The notes: a model not told the origin generated them from the letters alone. 64,000 bases of DNA from Vampirovibrionales bacterium (GCA_029866025.1 JARXAD010000003.1:62001-126000), one strand, 5' to 3'. Positions 1 to 11,711 are shown, numbered from the stretch's first letter. A program made the numbers and translations.

Positions 1-306
1 TCCCACCCAGAAGCGCATAAAATTGCCATTGAAGAGTACAAACGCCTAATGCAAGCCAAGAACAAGGCCTTTTTAGCGCCCTTTACTTTCGGGGTACTGG
101 TGGTGGGCATGACGGTGGCGTGGCTCAACCGTTTTTGGACCGATTATCGCTTTAGCACCCAGCGCAAAGTGTGGGCCGACACCATTTTGAAAGACCTGAA
201 GCAAAAATCGGTGCAAGCCGTTTTTCAAAATCTTACTTATTCTTCCACCTTTCGGCCTTTAGGCTCGTTGCCAAGCACACCGCAATTTAAGCAAGTGGGC
301 TACTAA
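1..306 (+). CDS. C-terminal part of a hypothetical membrane protein (5' truncated by window)
   Basis: Frame 1 is open from base 1 (SHPEAHKIAIEEYKRLMQAKNK...); TM segment FLAPFTFGVLVVGMTVAWL; stop at 304-306. Confidence 0.6.
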   Translation, partial: SHPEAHKIAIEEYKRLMQAKNKAFLAPFTFGVLVVGMTVAWLNRFWTDYRFSTQRKVWADTILKDLKQKSVQAVFQNLTYSSTFRPLGSLPSTPQFKQVGY

Positions 307-402
307 TCGTGGTTTAGATAGGTCACTTCGCTTAAAGCAACCTCCTAAGTGTAATCCTGCCCATCCCTTTCAAAAAGGGTCCTTGCCCCCTACAATTACC
401 CC

Positions 403-1428
403 ATGACTACTGCATTCCCACTATCGCCTCAACCCAATCTTGCTTCGAAAACGGCCAGCCAAACCCTTATAAAAGTGGATCTTGTAAAAGGGGAGCTTGC
501 TCCCCCCTACCGATCGTATAACCACTGGTTGCAAGAACAATTTGGTGGTCGGGTAGCCAAAATTTCGGTGGATCCAGGCTTTACCTGCCCCAATATGGAT
601 GGTACCAAGGGCGTGGGCGGCTGCACTTTTTGCGATGAAACCGGGTCATCCTCTCGCGTACCCATTAAAACGGAAAGTATTACGGAGCAAATTTTAAAAA
701 CCTTGCCTAAAATGCAGGATCGCTTTAATACCCATCGCTTTATTGCGTATTTTCAGCCGCGCACCAATACCTACGCGCCGGTGGCTAAACTTAAGGCCGT
801 GTATGATGAAGCCTTAGCCGCCCACCCCGATATTATGGGGCTGGCCATTAGCACCCGACCCGATTGCGTAGACGAAGAAAAGCTGGCCCTGATTGCCAGC
901 TACCAACAGCCCGGCCGTTTGGTCAGTATTGAGTACGGCTTACAAAGCATCCACAACCGGTCGTTGGCGGCGGTGAACCGTTGCGAGACGGTGGAAGACT
1001 TTGAGACAGCCTATGCCCTCACACAACAATACGGCATTGATCACTGCATTCATGTGATTTTGGGCTTGCCCGGCGAAAGCTGGGAGGACATGATGGCCAC
1101 GGCCAATCAGCTGGCCGCATGGCGGGTAGCCGGTGTCAAAATTCATTTGCTGGTAGCCATGAACAAAACCATGCTGGCCAAAGACTTTGAAGCTGGCCGA
1201 TGGGCTCCTATGGAGCGAAACACTTACATTCACACCGTGTGCGATTTTATTGAACGTTTACACCCCGAATGTGTGATTCACCGAGTAGCAGGCAACGGAC
1301 ACCCCTTGCATGTGCTGGCCCCCAGGTGGATGACAGAAAAATTTGACGTAATGAGTGACATTGACGCTGAGTTTAGCCGTCGTGGCACGCGGCAAGGCAG
1401 CCACTGTAACACTTTTTTTACAAAATAG
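403..1428 (+). CDS. TIGR01212-family (YhcC-like) radical SAM protein
   Basis: 341 aa; RSYNHWLQEQFGGRVAKISVDPGFTCPNMDGTKGVGGCTFC with radical SAM cysteines. Confidence 0.9.
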   Translation: MTTAFPLSPQPNLASKTASQTLIKVDLVKGELAPPYRSYNHWLQEQFGGRVAKISVDPGFTCPNMDGTKGVGGCTFCDETGSSSRVPIKTESITEQILKTLPKMQDRFNTHRFIAYFQPRTNTYAPVAKLKAVYDEALAAHPDIMGLAISTRPDCVDEEKLALIASYQQPGRLVSIEYGLQSIHNRSLAAVNRCETVEDFETAYALTQQYGIDHCIHVILGLPGESWEDMMATANQLAAWRVAGVKIHLLVAMNKTMLAKDFEAGRWAPMERNTYIHTVCDFIERLHPECVIHRVAGNGHPLHVLAPRWMTEKFDVMSDIDAEFSRRGTRQGSHCNTFFTK

Positions 1429-1507
1429 CACATAAAAATATTGAGGACGTTTATTGCCATTAGAAGAACCGTATTCCCCCCACTGAACACGTGATTGGAT
1501 CGACTGT

Positions 1508-1984
1508 ATGAATAAATTGCTTACCCTCCCCTTAGCCGCACTTATATTGCTCTCCCCCGTTACTTCAAGCGTATCTCATTCAAAAGATAAATTTTCGACA
1601 AGCGATTATTTAAGTAACGTGCTCAACTTGCTTGGCAATGATAACTACCGTTACGAATTTAAACCAGCTAACCAGTCTTTTACCAGCTTCTATGCAGATG
1701 TTCGCACTAGTGCTCTGGTTATTTCAGATAATAGGAAAACTAAGCATGCCACTGAGTTTAGCAATCATTTTTCAGGTACGTTTGAAGACGATCAACTTAA
1801 AAGCGTTTCGTTTGATCGCGGTACAGATAGTAATGGATCAGAAACCGTGATGTGCGATGCAAGTGGAACTATTTTTGTTAATGGGCAAAAACAGGAAGGG
1901 TTAAGCGACACCTATGGTAAACAATGGTTTAAAGCCTTTAAAAAATTACACAACGAAGGCATGTGGGCGAAAGAACCTGTATAA
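1508..1984 (+). CDS. hypothetical secreted protein
   Basis: 158 aa ORF with N-terminal signal-like segment MNKLLTLPLAALILLSPVTSSVS. Confidence 0.6.
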   Translation: MNKLLTLPLAALILLSPVTSSVSHSKDKFSTSDYLSNVLNLLGNDNYRYEFKPANQSFTSFYADVRTSALVISDNRKTKHATEFSNHFSGTFEDDQLKSVSFDRGTDSNGSETVMCDASGTIFVNGQKQEGLSDTYGKQWFKAFKKLHNEGMWAKEPV

Positions 1985-2079
1985 AAGCGCTCTTCATAAG
2001 AGCTGGTTTAAGGTAGTCATTGACTTGTAATTGCCGTATAGTAAAGCGGTTTAGCTGCTGCACACACGAGACGACTGCC

Positions 2080-3213
2080 ATGACCTTGGAACCCTTAATC
2101 GCCCGATTGGTATTGGAAGACGGCAGCGTATACACGGGCCAAAGCACGGGCGTGCCCGGCACCACCCTTGGTGAAATTGTGTTTAACACCTGTATGACGG
2201 GCTACCAAGAAATTCTCACCGACCCAAGCTACACGGGCCAAATGGTGGTGATGACCGCCCCCGAAATTGGGAATTATGGCGTGAACACCGAAGACATTGA
2301 ATCGTCTGGGGCTTCGGTAAGTGTGAGCGGCTTTATTACACGAAAACTTAGCCCCGTGGCCAGCAATTGGCGCTCCAACGGCACATTGGGCGATTACTTA
2401 ACCCACAACCAGGTAACGGGCATTTGTGGCGTGGATACTCGCGCCATTACGCGTCGCATTCGCACCGCAGGAGCCATGAAGGCAGGCATTACCACAGACA
2501 CCACCCTAAGCACCGAGGCGTTTTTAGAACAAATCCGTTCCCAGCCTCGCCTCAGTGATCAAGACTTGGTAGCGAAGGTAAGCTGTAAAGCGCCCTACAC
2601 CCTGACCCAAACCAAAACGGTTAGCCACACGGTAGATAAGCTGGTGGTGATTGATTTTGGCATGAAGCAAGGCATTTTACGCTACCTAAAAGGCTTGGTA
2701 ACAGAACTAGTAGTGCTGCCCCACAATGCCACCTTAGAAGACGTTTTGGCCCAAAACGCTCAAGGTGTGCTGCTGTCCAATGGCCCCGGAGACCCTGAAA
2801 ACTGCCCCGACGCCATTGCTTTAGTGCAACAGCTCATGGCGCGGCGCATCCCTACCTTTGGCATTTGCTTGGGGCACCAAATCATTTCGCTTGCCTGTGG
2901 GGCGGTGGTGGCTAAAATGCCCTTTGGGCACCATGGGGGCAACCACCCTGTAAAAGACACACTCACCAATACCATTGCCATTACCAGCCAAAATCATGGC
3001 TTTGCCACCATGCCGCACAATTTTCCAAGCGATGTGCTGGAAGTGACCCACCTTAATTTGTTTGATGGCACCATTGCTGGAGTGCGCCACAAAACCTTGC
3101 CCGTGGCCAGTGTGCAGTTTCACCCCGAGGCCAGCCCCGGCCCCCACGACAGTGCCTACCTGTTTACCCGCTTTATGCAGGGGGTGCTAAACGGCCAGCC
3201 TGTGATGGTGTAA
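2080..3213 (+). CDS. carA: carbamoyl-phosphate synthase small subunit
   Basis: ARLVLEDGSVYTGQS, GEIVFNTCMTGYQEILTDPSYTGQ, class I amidotransferase GICLGHQ and QFHPEASPGP; ATG at 2080 preferred over ORF-track start 2020. Confidence 0.95.
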   Translation: MTLEPLIARLVLEDGSVYTGQSTGVPGTTLGEIVFNTCMTGYQEILTDPSYTGQMVVMTAPEIGNYGVNTEDIESSGASVSVSGFITRKLSPVASNWRSNGTLGDYLTHNQVTGICGVDTRAITRRIRTAGAMKAGITTDTTLSTEAFLEQIRSQPRLSDQDLVAKVSCKAPYTLTQTKTVSHTVDKLVVIDFGMKQGILRYLKGLVTELVVLPHNATLEDVLAQNAQGVLLSNGPGDPENCPDAIALVQQLMARRIPTFGICLGHQIISLACGAVVAKMPFGHHGGNHPVKDTLTNTIAITSQNHGFATMPHNFPSDVLEVTHLNLFDGTIAGVRHKTLPVASVQFHPEASPGPHDSAYLFTRFMQGVLNGQPVMV

Positions 3214-3309
3214 CCGTTTGTTACAAACTGCTCATTAATTAGCAACAACTACCTTATTTAAGGTTTTATGCAATAGATGCTGGGTATTTCCATTCAAAAA
3301 AGGACTTGT

Positions 3310-3775
3310 ATGAAGTTTTTAACGAGCATTCCATCAATGGGCCAAATTGAAGGTGGTTTTAAAGCGTTAGGCCGTAAGGCTGGCATTTTACCCAAAAGAA
3401 AATTTGCCCCCCCCCATTGAAATTACCAACGCACACGACCTACCAATTGACTTTTTAAAAAAAGCCATAGAACATAAAGCTCCCGATTTAGAAAAATTTC
3501 TTAATAGGAGCAACGTTGATAAGAGGGTATGGGCTGAGTTAGACAATTTTTTCACTGATGCCCCAGAGCTTATGGCTAAGATTCAGGATGAAGAGTCCCT
3601 TTTAAAAGCAGTTAGAAGTTTATTGATCGAAGATCATCACAATGTATTACGAGCCAATTTTTCTAACAACGGGTTTGCATTGCAACGAGGACTCGATGAA
3701 TCAGCCGCACATCCTTGGAACGACGAAGCCATCGAAAAATTAAAAGAGATGGGCTATAAATTTGCTGAAGCTTAA
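3310..3775 (+). pseudogene. hypothetical ORF interrupted at a polyC(9) tract
   Basis: ATG at 3310 reads MKFLTSIPSMGQIEGG...KRKFAPPH* and stops after C9 (3407-3415); the +1 frame continues IEITNAHDLPIDFL... to 3775. Eight Cs would fuse the two. Confidence 0.55.
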
Positions 3776-3809
3776 ACGGTTGCAAACCCAACCATTATAA
3801 AAACGGCTA

Positions 3810-4208
3810 TTAACGGCCCCACATGCGGGTAATAAAGCCAGCCACCCAACCCAGCTGTGGGTAGGCAAATTGGTGTTGGGCCACAAAGGCAGTGAGCTGG
3901 GGTTGAATCGAAGGGCCACGACGAACCAACACGCTGGCACAACCGCTGCGGGTGTCATCGCTCAGCAAGCCATTCAGCAAGGCGGTATCGGCGGTAGCTC
4001 CCAGGTTAAGCAGCAAGGTTTCAATGCGTTGGCGCAAAGCAGGTTCCGCTACTCCCAAGGTCTCTACCAACAAGGCCACCTGAGCCGAAGACCACTCGTG
4101 GGTCTCGGGGGTCAGCAAGGTCTTGGCACGATCGACCAAGGTCAGCACGGGGGTGCTGGTCTCGTATTGGCGAACTAAAGGGGCGGGTGGCTTGAGAAGT
4201 GCGCTCAT
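3810..4208 (-). CDS. hypothetical protein
   Basis: 132 aa ORF, plausible composition. Confidence 0.5.
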   Translation of the reverse strand: MSALLKPPAPLVRQYETSTPVLTLVDRAKTLLTPETHEWSSAQVALLVETLGVAEPALRQRIETLLLNLGATADTALLNGLLSDDTRSGCASVLVRRGPSIQPQLTAFVAQHQFAYPQLGWVAGFITRMWGR

Positions 4209-4622
4209 GACAATGGGTCAATCTATCTATCCAACAATTCACAAGTGGGGAACAAGACCGCCTATAACACCGGTGGGCCTTTGAACACCTTTAGTTATAA
4301 CCGAGCAACGGGAGATGCGACAAGGCGTTGAACACCTTAAAAACAGCGGTATTGGCCACCTCTTTACATGGCCCTTATGCCGATGGTGAAGGTTCCTAAG
4401 GGTAAGGCAATAAAAACAAGGCAAAGGGCCAGACAGACAAGAAAAATCAGGATGCGATCCCCAGATCGCAATCTCAGAAACAAGTAAAGGAGGCTAAGAA
4501 GCTTTAGGGTCTCTTCAACCCACCTTTATATGTTCTTTATCTGGTGCTCCTTCACTTACAGTAGGGTCTTCTACTTGCTTTATAGGCATGGCTTATCCAA
4601 AATAGCTTTATGTGGCTAGTTT

Positions 4623-4657
4623 AAAGGCTCCCTGGCTATAAAACCAAGGAGCCTTTG
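4623..4657 (-). terminator. rho-independent terminator-like hairpin downstream of gltA
   Basis: AAAGGCTCCCTGG...CCAAGGAGCCTTT inverted repeat just past the gltA stop. Confidence 0.6.
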
Positions 4658-4679
4658 TTAAAAGTAGGCCTTTGGCCTG

Positions 4680-5834
4680 TTAGCGTTGGACCATGGGCAC
4701 GTACGCCACGTGCTGGGGACCGGTGTACAACACGCTGGGGCGGATGAGCTTATTGTGGTCCAATTGCTCAATCACGTGGGCACTCCATCCGGCAATACGG
4801 GCAATGGCAAACATGGGCGTGTAAATAGGAATGGGCAGCCCCATGACGTAATAAATGTAGGCGGTAGGAAAATCCACGTTGGGGTGAATGTTCTTTTCAC
4901 GAAGCATGACATCTTGCACAATTTTAGCGGTGTTAAACCAGCGCATTTGGCCGGTACGCTCGCACAAATCTTTGGCTTTTTCGTTCAACAGCACGGCACG
5001 AGGGTCGCCATTTTTATAGGCGCGGTGGCCGAAGCCCATAATTTTTTTCTTGGTGGCCAAGGCATCCAAAATAAAGGCTTCTGCGGCCTCTGGGTTAGGG
5101 ATTTCCATGAGCAGTTTCATGGCTTCTTCGTTAGCACCCCCATGAAGAGGCCCCTTAAGGGTTCCAATGGCGCTCACAATACCACTGTGCAAGTCTGAGA
5201 GCGTAGACGTGGTGACCCGTGCCGCAAAGGTGCTGGCGTTAAAGCCATGATCCACGTAAGCAATCAGCGTCGTATCAAACAGCTTGGCGGTTTCGGGATT
5301 AGGCTTTTCGCCCAACAACATGTATAAGAAATTAGCACCGTGGCTGAGGCTATTATCGGGTTCCACAATGGGCTGACCTTGAGACAAGCGGTGGCTATAA
5401 GCCGCCAGCAATGGCAATTTGGCCGTTAAACGAATGGCTTTACGTACATTGGCGTCATGGCTGTTGTTGGGCACTTCGTCATCGTACATGGCCAACAATG
5501 CCGTACCCGTGCGGAGGGCATCCATGGGGTGAATGGTATTAGGGAAGGTTTTGAGTGCCTCAATCACGGGCGCAGGCAAGGTGCGCTCGGCCACCAATGC
5601 GTCACAAAAGGTTTTGTATTCCGTGGTGTTGGGCAGTTTGCCGTAAAGCATCAAGTACGCCACTTCTTCAAAGGTGGCATTCTCAGACAAATCACGAATG
5701 TCGTAGCCACGGTACATCAAGCTTTTCAGCTCGCTATTGACGAACGACAGCTGTGTTTCCCCAGCAACAACGCCTTCTAGCCCAGGGCTGTATGGTTTTG
5801 CAGCAGGTTGTGCAGTGGCAGCGGTAGACGACAT
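4680..5834 (-). CDS. gltA: citrate synthase
   Basis: GPLHGGANEEAMKLL, MGFGHRAYKNGDPRA, SLMYRGYDIRDL; start at MSSTAATAQ. Confidence 0.93.
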   Translation of the reverse strand: MSSTAATAQPAAKPYSPGLEGVVAGETQLSFVNSELKSLMYRGYDIRDLSENATFEEVAYLMLYGKLPNTTEYKTFCDALVAERTLPAPVIEALKTFPNTIHPMDALRTGTALLAMYDDEVPNNSHDANVRKAIRLTAKLPLLAAYSHRLSQGQPIVEPDNSLSHGANFLYMLLGEKPNPETAKLFDTTLIAYVDHGFNASTFAARVTTSTLSDLHSGIVSAIGTLKGPLHGGANEEAMKLLMEIPNPEAAEAFILDALATKKKIMGFGHRAYKNGDPRAVLLNEKAKDLCERTGQMRWFNTAKIVQDVMLREKNIHPNVDFPTAYIYYVMGLPIPIYTPMFAIARIAGWSAHVIEQLDHNKLIRPSVLYTGPQHVAYVPMVQR

Positions 5835-5987
5835 TGAATAAATCTCCTCAACACACCCCAAATGGGTGTTCTTCTTACACAAAGTAGATTGTTTTATCCA
5901 TTTACGGCGTATTACACCACAATGAGGATTTTCTCACAATGACTCTGACGGGGGAGCCCCCCAGATAGTGTAGAACCTTGAAGCAAG

Positions 5988-6515
5988 TTAGTGATTAAGC
6001 CAATATAGACCGGCATTGAGGGCCAGCGCATAGCTAATCCACAGGCAGTAAGGCAAAAACAACAGGCCAGCAAAACGATGGGTCGTCCAAAAGCCTTTTA
6101 ATACGGGCAACATTAGCAACCACATCACCGTTAAACAGACTAAGCCAGCCAGGGGGTTATGGCTGGCAAAAAACGCATACGACCAAACCAAGTTCAATAC
6201 CAGTTGCAAAAAATAAAGCCGTATCACGGAGAGCTTCTTCTCTGGGTGCTGCCAATAACTCAGCACCGCAAAGGCCATGAGAATATAAAGCGTGTTCCAC
6301 GCCACGGGAAAGGCCCAGTTGGGGGGCGTAAACCACGGCTTATTAAGGGATGCATACCAAGGCGCCAAATGAGGCCGAGTAATCAGGCCGCCCAACACCG
6401 CTGCCAGAGCACTACTGGCAAAAGCCAACATGACAGGACCTAAGCCTTTATCACTTTTGCAATCATCGTGAGTATGAGGCTCTGTTTTTTCTGGCTGAGT
6501 TTGGACTTCTGACAT
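5988..6515 (-). CDS. tspO: TspO/MBR family protein
   Basis: PWYASLNKPWFTPPNWAFPVAWNTLYILMA, five hydrophobic segments. Confidence 0.85.
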   Translation of the reverse strand: MSEVQTQPEKTEPHTHDDCKSDKGLGPVMLAFASSALAAVLGGLITRPHLAPWYASLNKPWFTPPNWAFPVAWNTLYILMAFAVLSYWQHPEKKLSVIRLYFLQLVLNLVWSYAFFASHNPLAGLVCLTVMWLLMLPVLKGFWTTHRFAGLLFLPYCLWISYALALNAGLYWLNH

Positions 6516-6523
6516 AATCGTTC

Positions 6524-6829
6524 CTAATTTTCCACCGGAATCAGACTATTAACGGCTTGGGCAGCTTCTACGTCTTTTTCGGTTACCCCATTGGCCGTGT
6601 GGGTGTAAAAAGTGATTGTCAGCGTAGGCCACGTCAATAACACATCGGGGTGGTGATCGTGAGCTTCGGCCCAGTCACCAATGGCTTGCACCCATGCTAG
6701 GCCTTGCTTGTAGTTAGGATTCGAAATCACACGCACCAGGTGGCCCGCCTCATTGACATGCCAACCATCCAACCCAGCAAGCTGGGCTTTTAGTTGCTGC
6801 AAGGTTAATGCTTCCAATGTTTGAGCCAT
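6524..6829 (-). CDS. 4a-hydroxytetrahydrobiopterin dehydratase (PCD/DCoH family)
   Basis: GDWAEAHDHHPDVLLTWPTLTITFYTHTANGVTEKD. Confidence 0.88.
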   Translation of the reverse strand: MAQTLEALTLQQLKAQLAGLDGWHVNEAGHLVRVISNPNYKQGLAWVQAIGDWAEAHDHHPDVLLTWPTLTITFYTHTANGVTEKDVEAAQAVNSLIPVEN

Positions 6830-6885
6830 AGAACGATCACCTTTACGCTAACGTCAACCTTGTAATGAATTCCGTAAGCTTTTTT

Positions 6886-6908
6886 ATAAAAGGCCAGCTT
6901 GCTGGCTT
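6886..6908 (-). terminator. terminator-like hairpin downstream of eno
   Basis: On minus strand AAGCCAGCAAGCTGGCCTTTTATAAAA. Confidence 0.55.
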
Positions 6909-6944
6909 GACGTGAACCTCAACCTTGAAAGTGCCTTGAGGTTA

Positions 6945-8408
<1,464 letters not shown>

Positions 8409-8446
8409 TCACGGTAACGTCCCTCTTTATTACAAAGGAAACCTCA

Positions 8447-8782
8447 ATGCTGGCTTGGATTTTTAACTGGGTGGTATCCGCTTTGGCGGTAATGCTGGTG
8501 GCCTACATTATTCCGGGTATTCACGTGGATGGCTTTATGGCTGCCCTGATTGCCGCTGTGATGATGGCGGTGGTAAACACCCTGATTGCGCCTATTGTTG
8601 GACTGCTGGCGCTGCCTGTAACAATTGTAACGCTGGGCCTGTTTGGCTGGATTATTAACGCCGCCATGTTTGGTTTGGCCGCTTACTTGGTGCCAGGCTT
8701 TAGCGTGGATGGCTTTTTACCGGCGCTAATTGGGTCTGCCGTGTTGGCTATTGTGAATGGCGTGTTGGGACTTAAAAAATAG
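8447..8782 (+). CDS. phage holin family 4 superfamily / YvlD-like membrane protein
   Basis: Four TM helices, typical MLAWIFNWVVSALAVMLVAYIIPGIHVDGF...ALIAAVMMAVVNTLIAPI pattern. Confidence 0.8.
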   Translation: MLAWIFNWVVSALAVMLVAYIIPGIHVDGFMAALIAAVMMAVVNTLIAPIVGLLALPVTIVTLGLFGWIINAAMFGLAAYLVPGFSVDGFLPALIGSAVLAIVNGVLGLKK

Positions 8783-9697
8783 CTATAACAACACCAACGC
8801 CATACCGGCGCCTAAAACCGCCACCACTTGTAGTTTGTGGGCGGTAATGGCCTCGTTAAACCACCAGCGGCCCAAGGCCAAGGCCCCCACTAAGCAGAGC
8901 ACCCGCTTAATGGCCTCAAACAGGCCCACGTTCATGTGTTGCGTTACCACCAGTTGCAAATACAAGGCCACAATGGCTGTTGCCGAGGCTGTCATCAGCC
9001 ACCCCCACGATTGAAAAATGGCTGCCGACAAGTCGGCTTTTGTACTGGGGGAACAATCTGTTTTAAGGGCCAACATCCCAAACACCACCGCCAAACTGCC
9101 ACACAAAAACACGCTATGGAACAACGGCGATGCCACGGCCACGCTGGCTTTATCTACCACCGGAGTAATGGCAAAGCACAGAGCACACAGGGCCATCAGC
9201 CCCAGGCCTTTCAGTACGGCCGGAGTCACTTCTTGGGCGCTGCCTTCTTTATCTTTGGGCGGAAAGGCCAACCAGGCCATGCCCACCATTACCAACCCGA
9301 TGCCACCCCATTGGCGCAGCTGTAAAGTTTCTCCAAACCACCACTGGCTACACAATGCCGCCACCGCAGGTGTAAGCGACAACATCGGCACCGATAGGCT
9401 TAACGGCGCCATACTGACAGAACGTAAAAAGAGGGTGTTCCCCATTAAATTAACAACCAGAGACATACTGGCGGGTATCCAGTACTCCCACGACTGTTGA
9501 GGGACGGGTGCCCCTTGCCACACCCATAGGGCTGCAAAAGCCACCACTTGAAGCACCATGAGCAAGGTTAGGGTGGTGTAGGTAGGGAGGCGCTGGGCTA
9601 ATTTTTTTCGCGTGCCGTCAAACACGCTCCAAGCGGCATCACACACGCCACAGAAGCCTAATAAGGTTCCATTTGCCATCGGTAAAGTACACACCAT
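8783..9697 (-). CDS. EamA/DMT-like transporter
   Basis: 304 aa, ~10 TM; LYLQLVVTQHMNVGLFEAIKRVLCLVGALALGRWWFNEAIT. Confidence 0.75.
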   Translation of the reverse strand: MVCTLPMANGTLLGFCGVCDAAWSVFDGTRKKLAQRLPTYTTLTLLMVLQVVAFAALWVWQGAPVPQQSWEYWIPASMSLVVNLMGNTLFLRSVSMAPLSLSVPMLSLTPAVAALCSQWWFGETLQLRQWGGIGLVMVGMAWLAFPPKDKEGSAQEVTPAVLKGLGLMALCALCFAITPVVDKASVAVASPLFHSVFLCGSLAVVFGMLALKTDCSPSTKADLSAAIFQSWGWLMTASATAIVALYLQLVVTQHMNVGLFEAIKRVLCLVGALALGRWWFNEAITAHKLQVVAVLGAGMALVLL

Positions 9698-9765
9698 TTA
9701 TCAACACGGTGGCTTAGTGTATGCCAGGGCACGGTTGGAATAAAGCCCACGCAATGGCAGCTTGT

Positions 9766-10890
9766 TTACTGAGACGCAATGACGGTGTCTTCCATCAGGC
9801 TAGGCTCCTCACCCTCATCCTCCGCCGAATCCTCTTTCTCCACCGGCAAAGGTTGGGATGCCGCTGGCATGGGCAGGGTGTCATTCACCGCGTAGTTGTG
9901 AGTCTTTAATTCATACTGTTTATGGGCATTTTCAAAGCGCTGGGCTTCCTCAAAGGCCATGGAAAGAATGGCACCATACGCTTGTTGGGCTTGTAACACT
10001 TGGCTTTTAACCAATGGTAACAAAGCTTGGCGCAAAGCGGCTTTAAATTCCGTCGGACGATTTACCACCCGGTAGGGGTCCGCCATTACCACATGTTGAT
10101 TGGCCTGCAGTAAATCAAACACTCTTAGGTGGCTGGCCTGAATGGCTTCCAGCAAAAAGGGTTTGAGGGTGTCTTTAGACAGTTGCATCGGTACCAGGGC
10201 TTCTTGCTGAAGCGCCGCATAATCGCCGGGCTTTAGGACATCCCCTTCAATAAAGGCGTGGATTCCTTGGCCTAAATCAGGGTGAAGGTTGGCATAATTG
10301 GGGGCCAAGGACCAATTAAAGGTGTGGGTGCTGTGCAAGGGCATGTAAATATCCCCCACATAATGAGCCAAGGCCCCAGCATGGTATTGCACCAGCTGAT
10401 GCGCTTGTTCTAACTGGGCGGACGTGGCATTGGGATGAGGTGTGGCCAGGGCCGCAATAAGCTGATTGGTGTGATGCAGCACGCTATCGTAGGCGGTGGT
10501 GCCTTTGGGCAAGTCGGTTTCTTTAAGAGAGCGGACCTGCCAAGCTTCGGCTAACTGCTGTTGTTTGTCCAACGATAACCGTTGCATGAGATCCGGCCAC
10601 GGTACCCGATACGAATCAATGTGCAGCTTGCTGCTATTGGCCGATTGAGCCAGGGAATACGGATTAACGCTCTCGTTACGGGCATCTTCTAAATTAATGT
10701 AGTGGGCTGGCCCTGCTTTAAATTGATCCTGGGCATCATCGTGAAGACCCAAGGTTACTTCGTTTTGCTGTAGGTAGCGCTTAAAATCGTGTTGAGCCAC
10801 GGCAGTGACCCCGCCTTGGCGGATGGCGTGGTGGGTGGATTGGAACCATCCAAATTGAGAGGCTGGGCCAGTGGAGGTGAGAGTGTTCAT
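9766..10890 (-). CDS. S1/P1-nuclease / zinc-dependent phospholipase C-like protein
   Basis: HAGALAHYVGDIYMPLHSTHTFNW and further His/Asp pattern; likely start at MNTLTSTGPASQ. Confidence 0.6.
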   Translation of the reverse strand: MNTLTSTGPASQFGWFQSTHHAIRQGGVTAVAQHDFKRYLQQNEVTLGLHDDAQDQFKAGPAHYINLEDARNESVNPYSLAQSANSSKLHIDSYRVPWPDLMQRLSLDKQQQLAEAWQVRSLKETDLPKGTTAYDSVLHHTNQLIAALATPHPNATSAQLEQAHQLVQYHAGALAHYVGDIYMPLHSTHTFNWSLAPNYANLHPDLGQGIHAFIEGDVLKPGDYAALQQEALVPMQLSKDTLKPFLLEAIQASHLRVFDLLQANQHVVMADPYRVVNRPTEFKAALRQALLPLVKSQVLQAQQAYGAILSMAFEEAQRFENAHKQYELKTHNYAVNDTLPMPAASQPLPVEKEDSAEDEGEEPSLMEDTVIASQ

Positions 10891-10981
10891 ACCGTAATAA
10901 GACGCCTGAAGGACACAAAGTGCCCTTTTTATAAGCCAAAATGAAAAGACCTTGTAATATTCCGTTACAAACTGTTCCAAG

Positions 10982-11175
10982 ATGGGTTATTTTTGTTTTT
11001 ATATAAACACGAGGAACAAACAACCGGCCGTCACTCAGACGCTCCAAGGTTCTTCTATCAGACCCACTTTTACCTTGTTCGCAAGGTGTACCAAGTTAAT
11101 TATTCACTCTCTCTTGTCTCTCTCTTCTCGAATCAATCAAGATTCAACCCCGGCCGCAAACCGGGGTCTTTTTTT
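10982..11175 (+). ncRNA. candidate structured small RNA
   Basis: Non-coding interval with ACCTTG-TTCG-CAAGGT hairpin (11072-11087) ending in CCCCGG...CCGGGG-TCTTTTTTT terminator. Confidence 0.3.
11148..11175 (+). terminator. rho-independent terminator
   Basis: CCCCGG-ccgcaaa-CCGGGG-TCTTTTTTT. Confidence 0.8.
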
Positions 11176-11253
11176 GCCCAGCACTGCTGGGCTTATATAC
11201 TAGCTTTGGGGTAAACCACAAAACGCGTTCAGAGTTGGCGGGTTGAGTCGTTG

Positions 11254-11640
11254 TTAAAATTTAGCTCTAACTGGCTCACCAGAGGTATTATCCAGCGTAA
11301 GGGTATTATTTTTATACGTTAAAATGCCGGTTTGTTTTACTTCCTGGTTGGCAATCTTAATTCCTTGGTAATTATAGTTAATGCTTTCTAATAGGCCGAT
11401 GAATAATCGTATTGGCTTGGAGCAATGAGAAAACCAATCGTGCAAAATTTTCCACTCATCTTTACTAAATAAATAATAGCCAAAGTCGGTTTTTACTGTG
11501 GTTGGGTATAATTCACTAAATTCTGCAAGTTCCTTATTTGCTTTAAAATCCTTCAAAGCTTGGTTTTGCTCATTCGGTGTAGCAATCAGTTTTAAATAAC
11601 CAAACTGTGGGGCGTTAATATTCATGGGGTAGTGCTCCAA
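11254..11640 (-). CDS. hypothetical protein
   Basis: 128 aa ORF. Confidence 0.6.
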   Translation of the reverse strand: MEHYPMNINAPQFGYLKLIATPNEQNQALKDFKANKELAEFSELYPTTVKTDFGYYLFSKDEWKILHDWFSHCSKPIRLFIGLLESINYNYQGIKIANQEVKQTGILTYKNNTLTLDNTSGEPVRAKF

Positions 11641-11711
11641 ACGTGTTTATACAGAAGTACCCTATAGTAACGTTGGTGAATGCCCCCAATTGCCTGACAT
11701 GGAACCCAACG

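Noticed and set aside
4686-5198. 170-aa plus ORF opposite gltA
   Set aside because: Antisense shadow ORF
8447-8782. Phage holin as evidence of a second prophage
   Set aside because: This membrane family is widespread in chromosomes; no other phage genes adjacent
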